Assembly (NCBI GenBank): GCA_023427545.1
Contig: JAEZBF010000096.1
Coordinates: forward strand, 1 to 12,370
Source: Pseudomonadota bacterium
GTDB taxonomy: Bacteria > Pseudomonadota > Alphaproteobacteria > Rhizobiales > Devosiaceae
Direction of reading: 5' to 3'
Length of the DNA stretch: 12,370 nt
A program made the position numbers and the translations under genes. How positions within the stretch are numbered: the first letter of the stretch is position 1; every line of letters begins with the position of its first letter. The notes below the pieces were generated by a model that was given only the letters and a program-made list of their open reading frames with translations, searched no databases and had not been told where the DNA came from. Shown here in pieces: positions 7,340-12,370 of the stretch.

Positions 7340-7429
7340 GGGTAGGTGGCAGAGTGGTCGATTGCTCCGGTCTTGAAAACCGGCGGGCGTGCAAGCGTCC
7401 CGGGGGTTCGAATCCCTCCCTACCCGCCA
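7340..7429 (+). tRNA. tRNA-Ser (anticodon TGA)
   Basis: A full class II cloverleaf of 90 nt with encoded CCA. Acceptor stem GGGTAGG (7340-7346) pairs with CCTACCC (7419-7425), discriminator G7426, CCA 7427-7429. Anticodon stem CCGGT/ACCGG (7367-7371, 7379-7383) encloses loop CTTGAAA with anticodon TGA at 7374-7376. The long variable arm (7384-7401) is the serine mark, and the T-loop TTCGAAT is at 7407-7413. It reads UCA and, by wobble, other UCN serine codons. No copy of its 3' end is seen elsewhere in the window, so there is no evidence of an integrated element here. Confidence 0.97.
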
Positions 7430-7498
7430 TTCTTCCGAGTGCAACTGTGTGCAGCGCGCGGCGTTGAGCCGGCAACCTAGCCACACAGGAGCAGCACG

Positions 7499-8017
7499 AT
7501 GGCTCACCATCACGGCGAGACGCACGACCTCTTCATCACCGGCGTCAAGAACGCACACGCGATGGAAAAGCAGGCGCTTTCCATCATGAAGCCGCAGGTG
7601 GCGCGGCTGGAGAGCTATCCGCAGGTTCTCGCCAAGCTCGAGCAGCACATTCGCGAGACGGAGGGGCAGCTTGCCCGGCTCGATCAGATCCTTAGCCAGC
7701 ATGGCACCGACGCCTCCGGCGTGAAGGACACGATGCTGTCGGTGGCCGGGATGATGGCGGCGTTGGGCCACACCGTGGCGCCGGATGAGATCCTCAAGAA
7801 CTCGTTCGCCAACTACGCTTTCGAGAATTTTGAGATCGCAGCCTACACCTCGCTGATCACCATGGCCGAGATGGCGGGCGAGAGCTCGGCGATCACGCTG
7901 CTCAACCAGAACCTTGACGAAGAGCGGGCGATGGCCGACTGGCTGAAGAACAACCTGGCCACGGTGACGGCGACGTATCTCAGCCTGCGCGAAGCGGGTG
8001 AGAAGGCGAAGGTCTAG
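7499..8017 (+). CDS. Ferritin-like DUF892 (YciF-type) protein
   Basis: The 172-residue, mostly helical product fits the DUF892/YciF ferritin-like family. Marks are KNAHAMEKQAL (17-27), EQHIRETEGQLARLDQI (48-64, the family's helix-2 pattern HxxET..Q..RL) and FENFEIAAYTSLITMAEMAG (108-127), followed by LNQNLDEERAMADWL (135-149). Candidate metal ligands are E23, E53, H50, E109, E112 and E141/E142. Some YciF proteins bind a dimetal centre and are stress-induced, but the reaction is not established. The N-terminus MAHHHGETHD is histidine-rich. AGGAG (7487-7491) sits 7 nt before the ATG. It is 69 nt downstream of the tRNA and 25 nt upstream of the next gene, which may share its transcript. Confidence 0.82.
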   Translation: MAHHHGETHDLFITGVKNAHAMEKQALSIMKPQVARLESYPQVLAKLEQHIRETEGQLARLDQILSQHGTDASGVKDTMLSVAGMMAALGHTVAPDEILKNSFANYAFENFEIAAYTSLITMAEMAGESSAITLLNQNLDEERAMADWLKNNLATVTATYLSLREAGEKAKV

Positions 8018-8042
8018 CCTCGCCCGATAACGGAGGGGCCTG

Positions 8043-8756
8043 ATGCGGAGCGTGGTGGTTGGATTCGCCATTGCCATCGCGCTCTGCCAGCCAGTTAGTG
8101 CGCGCCAGACGGTGTGGGACTTGCCGCTCGGCGCGGCGGCTGGTGCGCTGCCCGACGGGTTTACGCACTTCGCCTGCGGCAGCGATGGTGGGCCGCCGCT
8201 CGCCAGGCTGTCCGGGTGGGCGGAATTCGGCCACTGCAAGGCGGACGCGGAGGGGCTGCGTGAGGTCTACTTCGAGTATGACGACAGCCTAGCGGAGCGG
8301 GCGCGGGCCGAGGCGCGGTGGGCGCCGCTCGGTAAGATCGGCACGATCGAGAGCTACTTCCCGGTAATCGCGTCGGCCCTGTTTGATGCAAATGGCACGC
8401 TGGTGGGGGTGCGGCTGGTCACTGACCCGCGGCCCGACGAGCGACCGGACGATGGGTTGCCGCGGCCCCGGCCGCGCGGCGAGCACTACCTCCTAGGACT
8501 ATACCTGATGGACCGGTTGGGGATGAGCGAGACGGACTGCAGGGATGAGCCGCCGGGGGAGCGGGAGAGCCCGGTGATCGGTCAGTTCGTGAAACGCACT
8601 TGCGCGCGGACAGATGCGGCAACGGGGCGGCGCTTCAGCATCGTTTCGCATTACCTGCGCAAGGCGGGGCAGCACGACATCGACCCCACGACGGGGCGGC
8701 TGAGCGAAGGCGAGTTCGAGAGCTGGACGCGCGCCGAGGTGCGACTGATCCGCTAG
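8043..8756 (+). CDS. Secreted protein of unknown function with four mature cysteines
   Basis: I do not recognise the family. The 237-residue product has a short Sec signal peptide (MRSVVVGFAIAIALCQPVSA, likely cleaved after A20). C15 is not in a good lipobox, because the preceding residue is Leu, so a lipoprotein is unlikely. The mature part has four cysteines (45, 65, 166, 187), which suggests two disulfides in the periplasm. A Pro/Arg/Asp-rich linker (about 128-146) separates two parts. The N-terminal part contains FACGSDGG and EFGHCKADAEGLREVYFEYD, reminiscent of a small ligand- or protein-binding fold, but no catalytic motif is visible. GGAGG (8032-8036) lies 6 nt before the ATG. Its stop TAG shares a CTAG palindrome with the stop of the convergent cytochrome gene. 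Confidence 0.75.
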   Translation: MRSVVVGFAIAIALCQPVSARQTVWDLPLGAAAGALPDGFTHFACGSDGGPPLARLSGWAEFGHCKADAEGLREVYFEYDDSLAERARAEARWAPLGKIGTIESYFPVIASALFDANGTLVGVRLVTDPRPDERPDDGLPRPRPRGEHYLLGLYLMDRLGMSETDCRDEPPGERESPVIGQFVKRTCARTDAATGRRFSIVSHYLRKAGQHDIDPTTGRLSEGEFESWTRAEVRLIR

Positions 8757-9307
8757 CCGGGGACGCCGTAGAGGTAGGTGACGAGGTCACGCGCTTCCTT
8801 GCCCGAGATGCCGGTGCGCGGCATGGCGCTTTGCGGATCGTAGGCACGGGGGTCGACGATCCAGCCGATCATGTTGTCGGGCGTGGTGGTGAGGATGCCG
8901 CCAACGAAGGGGCGGCGGGCGACGTTGTCGAGCGGCGGGCCGACCTGTCCCACGGCCTGCGGCAGGGCGCTGAGCGCGTGGCAGCCGGCACAGCCGTAGC
9001 GCACCATGAGGGCGGAGCCGTTGTCGGGGTTGCCGCCGACGAGCGCGATCGCGGCGGTGCGCTGTTCGAGCGCGAGGCGGGTCTTGTGGTAGGCGTAGGA
9101 GGCTGCGGCGACGACGATCAGCAGCGCTGCTGTGACGAGGAGCTTGATCCAGCCGCGATGCGAAATCGGGGGATGTGAGGGCGTCAACGTAGCGGGGGCG
9201 ACGCCGAGAGGGCGGACGTGCGGATTCGGGTGCCGGCGGCGACGCAGGACGATGAGCGCGAGCACATCGACGGCGATACCGATGGGGGTACGGGCGCTAG
9301 TGGACAT
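8753..9307 (-). CDS. Membrane-anchored monoheme cytochrome c, end of oxidase operon
   Basis: The 184-residue product has one CXXCH heme site (CAGCH, 106-110), a GPPL motif (123-126) and a likely axial Met in SAMPRTG (Met162), followed by DLVTYLYG, the usual C-terminal cytochrome c helix. One membrane anchor (about 53-72) precedes the heme domain, placing it in the periplasm. As the last gene of the oxidase operon it is a plausible electron donor to the complex. The annotated ATG overlaps the ctaG stop by 11 nt and has no clear Shine-Dalgarno. Residues 1-50, before the anchor, include a hydrophobic stretch, four arginines in a row and a Pro-rich run. These look unlike a cytochrome leader, so a shorter start, for example the TTG at codon 41, cannot be excluded. 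Confidence 0.85.
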   Translation of the reverse strand: MSTSARTPIGIAVDVLALIVLRRRRHPNPHVRPLGVAPATLTPSHPPISHRGWIKLLVTAALLIVVAAASYAYHKTRLALEQRTAAIALVGGNPDNGSALMVRYGCAGCHALSALPQAVGQVGPPLDNVARRPFVGGILTTTPDNMIGWIVDPRAYDPQSAMPRTGISGKEARDLVTYLYGVPG

Positions 9308-10178
9308 GGCGCGGCTCTAGCGCGGACCGGCCCGACGAGCGGCTGATCCAAAGGCCGGCGAGGATCAGCGCGGCGATCGCATAGACCATGCCGCCGGGCA
9401 CCCACATGATGAGCCCGGCAAGCTGCTGGTCGGAGAGCGGCCCGAGGTTCCAGAGGGCGGCATCGCGGCTCTGGAGGGCATAGATGGGCTTGGGCGTCAG
9501 GGTGATGAGGATGCCGAGGAAGCCGGTGTGCAGGGCGGTCGCGAAGAGCGTCAGGATGGCGCTGCCGGCGGGGCGCGTGAGCGGGCGCTCCAGGATGGTC
9601 CACCAGAAGAAGAGGGCGGTGACGAGGAAGCTCAGGTGTTGCGCCCAGTGCAGCCATTCGACCTGGAGCGCCGCATCGAACAGCACTGGGACATGCCAGA
9701 GCCAGATTGCCGCGCCGTGTAGGACGGCCGCCACAAAAGGCCGGGTGAGTACGTCCCAGCCGAGCCACCACGCGCTGATCTTTGCGCCGTTAGCGATAGG
9801 ACGGCGCCATCGCTGGGGGAAAGCCCAGAGCAGCGGCCCGAGCGGGCGGCCCAGGACGAGCAGCGGTGCGGCGATGGTCATCACCAGCTCATGCTCCATC
9901 ATGTGAGCGGTGAAGATGCGGCGGCTGAGGTCGTGGAGCGGAGAGAGCAGCGCCGCGGCCATGCAGAGCCATCCGGCCGCGAACGCAGCTACCTGCCAGT
10001 AGCTGGCGCCGCGTCCCGGCCCAGCGCTGTGCCAGAGGCGGGTGACGCCGGCCACGTAGAGAACGAGTCCGAGCGCGAGCGGAGCGGTGACCGCAAGATC
10101 GGTCGTCCAGCCGGCATAGGTCGCGCCGGAAAAGCAGCTGGAGAGGCCGAACAGCCGATCGAGCTCGACGAGGCTCAT
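9297..10178 (-). CDS. ctaG: Caa3-type CtaG cytochrome c oxidase assembly factor
   Basis: A 293-residue, seven-helix membrane protein of the Caa3_CtaG family. This is a different family from the Cox11-type CtaG that inserts CuB. Family marks are SPLHDLSRRIFTAHMMEHEL (79-98, with H82, H92, H96), the WLWHVP segment (159-164), EWLHWAQHLSF (174-184), ALHTGFLGILI (215-225) and DQQLAGLIMWVPGG (250-263). In Bacillus, CtaG of this type is needed for active caa3 oxidase, probably in copper delivery or assembly; the histidine-rich helices fit that role. I chose ATG at 10178 because it overlaps the upstream stop as ATGA, as at the two junctions before it. An in-frame GTG at 10187 would add three residues. 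Confidence 0.9.
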   Translation of the reverse strand: MSLVELDRLFGLSSCFSGATYAGWTTDLAVTAPLALGLVLYVAGVTRLWHSAGPGRGASYWQVAAFAAGWLCMAAALLSPLHDLSRRIFTAHMMEHELVMTIAAPLLVLGRPLGPLLWAFPQRWRRPIANGAKISAWWLGWDVLTRPFVAAVLHGAAIWLWHVPVLFDAALQVEWLHWAQHLSFLVTALFFWWTILERPLTRPAGSAILTLFATALHTGFLGILITLTPKPIYALQSRDAALWNLGPLSDQQLAGLIMWVPGGMVYAIAALILAGLWISRSSGRSALEPRHVH

Positions 10179-10528
10179 CGCGCGCACCCCGCCATGAACA
10201 GGGTGGCCGAACCCTGAAGGACGATTACGGCGGCGAACAGCAGGCCGCTGAGTACCCCTGTTCCGGCAACAAGCTTGCGCGGCAGGTGGCTGTCAGGCGA
10301 GTCCACCGGCTCGTTGCGCGGCTGACGACGCCAACTGAGGAACGCAAGGACGGAGCTCGCGAGGCTAATCGCCGCGAGAACGAGCGCGAGCGGCAGGGCC
10401 GTCGACATCGTGCCCCAGCCGCAGACTAGAACGGCGAAGGTGTAGTTAACGCTGGTCGAAATCAGCCAGGCGACCGGACCGGCAAAGAGACCCGTCCACG
10501 GCGCGGCGCGGTCGAGCCAGGTGGTCAT
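10175..10528 (-). CDS. Small three-helix membrane protein of the oxidase operon
   Basis: I do not recognise a named family. The 117-residue product has three clear hydrophobic segments (about 12-34, 40-63 and 85-108). An Arg/Pro/Asp-rich hydrophilic loop (65-84, RRQPRNEPVDSPDSHLPRK) sits between helices 2 and 3, and the C-terminus is short (MAGCAR). It sits between subunit III and ctaG, with ATGA overlaps on both sides (10525-10528 and 10175-10178). An accessory subunit or assembly helper of this oxidase is therefore likely, but that is inference from context. The start at 10528 is chosen for the ATGA overlap; the in-frame extension to 10582 runs inside the subunit III gene. Confidence 0.78.
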   Translation of the reverse strand: MTTWLDRAAPWTGLFAGPVAWLISTSVNYTFAVLVCGWGTMSTALPLALVLAAISLASSVLAFLSWRRQPRNEPVDSPDSHLPRKLVAGTGVLSGLLFAAVIVLQGSATLFMAGCAR

Positions 10529-11136
10529 TGGCCGCCCCATATCCGGGGGAACCAGTAGAGCAGCCCGTAGATCGCGAGCCACGCCGCGACCACGAAGTAC
10601 CAGAAGATCGCGTCGTCCTCGGCGTCGCTGAAGCGCTTGCCCTTGGCGTGCCTGGTGAACATCAGCACCGTCAGCACAAGGGTATCAACCACATCGGCAA
10701 GTATGTGGGTCGTGTGAAGGACCAGGATGAACCAGACGATCGAGCCATAGACGTTGGTATCCCAGCGAATCCCAATAGCGCCGAACTCAAAGCCGCGGAT
10801 GATCAGGGTGGCGATGCCGAACAGCGACAGAACGATGAGCCATATGCGGACCTTCACCACATCCTCGGTCTCGGCGACCTTGTGCAGGATGACGGTGGGG
10901 ATGAGGCTCGCCAGCATGACCAGGGTCATGAGACTCGACCAGACGAGGCTGGGCTCGGGCCCGTCGGGGGGCCACTGCGGGTTGCGGGCAGCGAGGTAGA
11001 CATAGCTGCCGCAGGCGAGGGCGAGTCCGACCGCCTCGACGGTCATAAGGCCGATGGTGCCCCACCACGTCGTCATGCGCGGGCCGTAGCCGTGGCCCTC
11101 GAGTTCGCTGACGTCGAAGACGACCTGCTGCTTCAT
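10525..11136 (-). CDS. Cytochrome c oxidase subunit III (alternative aa3/caa3 type)
   Basis: The 203-residue product shows the subunit III pattern. It has WWGTIGLMTVEAVGLALACG (24-43), with the conserved buried Glu (E35), then a Tyr-rich helix end, LHTTHILADVVDTLVL (140-155), equivalent to the GxHxxHV region, and a C-terminal FWYFVVAAWLAIYGLLYWFP (178-197). Five helices are visible, matching the short bacterial form that lacks the first two helices of the seven-helix type. It resembles the CoxO/CoxP-like subunits of alternative oxidases such as Bradyrhizobium coxMNOP (family knowledge, not a search). The protein stabilises the catalytic core. Its ATG at 11136 overlaps the subunit I stop as ATGA; a longer in-frame start at 11277 lies in the subunit I gene and was rejected. 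Confidence 0.88.
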   Translation of the reverse strand: MKQQVVFDVSELEGHGYGPRMTTWWGTIGLMTVEAVGLALACGSYVYLAARNPQWPPDGPEPSLVWSSLMTLVMLASLIPTVILHKVAETEDVVKVRIWLIVLSLFGIATLIIRGFEFGAIGIRWDTNVYGSIVWFILVLHTTHILADVVDTLVLTVLMFTRHAKGKRFSDAEDDAIFWYFVVAAWLAIYGLLYWFPRIWGGQ

Positions 11137-12370
11137 TTGTCGTCCAGCGGCGATTTCGGCCAGAACCAGCATATCAACGCGATGCTGATGGGGACGGCGA
11201 ACCACACCACCGCCCACTGCGTGAAGACTGACGAGATGAAGAAGGCGCTGATCACCACCGCGGTGATCAGCGGCCATATGCTCGGTTCGGGGGACGTCTC
11301 GCGCATGTCGGCTCGCGCGTCGGTTACGCTCGACAGCAGCAGCTCGCGATCGTCGACGGCGAGGCCGCCGACCACCGGGAGCGTCTCACGATGGCTCCAC
11401 AGGGGCGTGCGGCTGGTGACCACCGGGATACGATCGAAATTGTGCGGTGGTGGCGGTGACGTCGTGGCCCACTCGAGCCCGTGGGCGTCCCACGGGTTAT
11501 CGGGGGCAGGATTGCCCGAACGAAGTCCACGCAAAACGGTCCAGGCGAACAAGGCGAAGCTCAAGGCGAACAGCACACCTCCAACCGAGGAGATCTGGTT
11601 GAGAACGGTCCAGCCGGGAATGTCTGGGTATGTGTAGACGCGGCGGGGCATGCCCATCAGCCCCACGATGTGCATGGGGAAGAAGGTCAGGTTGAAGCCG
11701 ATGAAGGCGAGACCGAAGTGCCACTGCCCGAGCCGCTCGCTGAGCATGCGGCCGGTGAACTTGGGAAACCAGTAGTAGGTGGCCCCGAGCAGCGGGAAGA
11801 CGCTGCCGCCGATGAGCACGTAGTGGAAGTGGGCGACCACGAAATAGGTATCGTGCACTTGGCTGTCGACCGGTACCGACGCGAGCATGACCCCGCTCAA
11901 TCCGCCCATGACGAAGATGACGATGAAGCCGATGACGAAGAGCAGCGGCGTCTTGAACTGCGGCTTGCCGTCCCAAAGCGTGGCGAGCCAGCAGAAGATC
12001 TGAATGCCATTGGGCACGGCGATGAGCGCACTTGAGGCGGTGAAGAACGCGGCGCCGAGCTGGGGTAGGCCAGTCACGAACATGTGGTGGACCCAGAGCC
12101 CGAAGCTGAGGAAGCCGACCGCGATGAGCGCGAGCACCAGCGCGAGGTAGCCGAACATGGGCCGGCGCGAGAAGGTGCCGATGATCTCGCTGACCATGCC
12201 GGTCGCGGGCAGAAAGATGATGTAGACCTCGGGGTGGCCGAAGAACCAGAACAGGTGCTGCCAGAGCAGCGCATCGCCGCCTTCGGCAGGGATGAAGAAG
12301 TGCGTCCCGAGCAGCCGGTCGCAGATCAGCATCGTCGAGCTGGTCATCACGGCCGGCATGGCGAAGAGTA
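11133..12370 (-). CDS. ctaD: Cytochrome c oxidase subunit I, 5'-truncated, with C-terminal two-helix extension
   Basis: The frame is open through the right edge, so the N-terminal helices, including one heme a ligand, are missing. Counting from the internal Met at 12359, the binuclear centre is clear: HPEVY (H42, cross-linked Y46), HH (91-92, CuB), and HFH (H177 for heme a3, H179 for heme a). FKTP (135-138) holds the K-channel lysine, and the Tyr and Lys place it in the A family of heme-copper oxidases. After the usual end of the core, a hydrophilic linker (about 283-360) leads to two further hydrophobic segments (361-380 and 383-400). This is a fused extension as seen in several alternative aa3/caa3 oxidases. 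It reduces O2 to water and pumps protons. Subunit II should lie upstream, outside the window. Confidence 0.96.
   Translation of the reverse strand, partial: LFAMPAVMTSSTMLICDRLLGTHFFIPAEGGDALLWQHLFWFFGHPEVYIIFLPATGMVSEIIGTFSRRPMFGYLALVLALIAVGFLSFGLWVHHMFVTGLPQLGAAFFTASSALIAVPNGIQIFCWLATLWDGKPQFKTPLLFVIGFIVIFVMGGLSGVMLASVPVDSQVHDTYFVVAHFHYVLIGGSVFPLLGATYYWFPKFTGRMLSERLGQWHFGLAFIGFNLTFFPMHIVGLMGMPRRVYTYPDIPGWTVLNQISSVGGVLFALSFALFAWTVLRGLRSGNPAPDNPWDAHGLEWATTSPPPPHNFDRIPVVTSRTPLWSHRETLPVVGGLAVDDRELLLSSVTDARADMRETSPEPSIWPLITAVVISAFFISSVFTQWAVVWFAVPISIALICWFWPKSPLDDK
11246..11272. repeat. Perfect 11-bp inverted repeat inside the subunit I gene
   Basis: CGCTGATCACC (11246-11256) and GGTGATCAGCG (11262-11272) are exact reverse complements around 5 nt. 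The site encodes part of a transmembrane helix (LITAVVISA on the minus strand), about 110 nt before the subunit I stop. No T-tract follows in the direction of transcription. It may simply reflect palindromic codon choice, or act as an mRNA hairpin that affects expression between subunits I and III. Confidence 0.55.

Noticed and set aside
7313..8239. Minus-strand ORF spanning the tRNA and DUF892 gene
   Set aside because: It runs antisense through a complete tRNA and a good plus-strand gene with a ribosome binding site.
9184..9771. Minus-strand ORF overlapping ctaG in another frame
   Set aside because: Pro/Arg/His-rich shadow; ctaG in the alternative frame has conserved histidine motifs and seven helices.
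10528..11637. Plus-strand ORF opposite oxidase subunits III and I
   Set aside because: Antisense shadow of well-identified membrane proteins, rich in charged residues with no family marks.
1..12370. CRISPR array, insertion sequence, phage, toxin-antitoxin or defence genes
   Set aside because: No regularly spaced repeats, no terminal inverted repeats with transposase, and no matching domains in any credible reading frame.

Overview
The window is GC-rich, densely packed bacterial chromosome. Gene content (an IalB-family secreted protein, TerC, QOR-type oxidoreductase, and a heme-copper oxidase cluster with a CtaG/DUF1404-like assembly factor) and the strong G/C preference at third codon positions fit an alphaproteobacterium, possibly Sphingomonadales. 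That taxonomic call is inference from gene style, not from a marker search.

Layout. (1) 2-3201, plus strand: the 3' two-thirds of mfd, a 109-bp gap containing a perfect GC hairpin, an ialB-like gene, and a strong intrinsic terminator. (2) 3207-5250, minus strand: a three-gene overlapping operon of two half-size YeeE/YedE-type membrane proteins followed by a UbiH-like FAD monooxygenase. (3) 5251-5447: a divergent intergenic region. (4) 5448-7285, plus strand: terC and a quinone oxidoreductase gene overlapping by ATGA. (5) 7340-7429: tRNA-Ser(UGA). (6) 7499-8756, plus strand: a DUF892 ferritin-like protein and an unrecognised secreted protein with four mature-part cysteines. (7) 8753-12370, minus strand: the downstream part of an alternative aa3/caa3-type cytochrome c oxidase operon, in transcription order subunit I (cut by the window edge), subunit III, a small three-helix membrane protein, Caa3-type CtaG and a membrane-anchored monoheme cytochrome c.

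The oxidase operon is the most coherent functional unit. Subunit I carries the visible CuB and heme ligands, subunit III completes the core, CtaG probably helps assembly, and the terminal cytochrome c is a likely electron donor. Subunit II (CuA) is expected just beyond the right edge. The YeeE pair resembles thiosulfate/sulfur-compound importers, and the TerC and QOR products suggest metal and redox homeostasis. There is no gene-free stretch above 300 bases.

I found no CRISPR array, insertion sequence, phage gene, toxin-antitoxin or defence system. I do not see a convincing undescribed system. The notable points are subtle: serial ATGA/TGATG overlaps, convergent genes whose two stop codons share one CTAG palindrome, two sub-60-codon ORFs joined by stop/start overlap to ialB and terC, an 11-bp perfect inverted repeat inside the subunit I gene, an atypical TerC tail and an atypical cytochrome c N-terminus.
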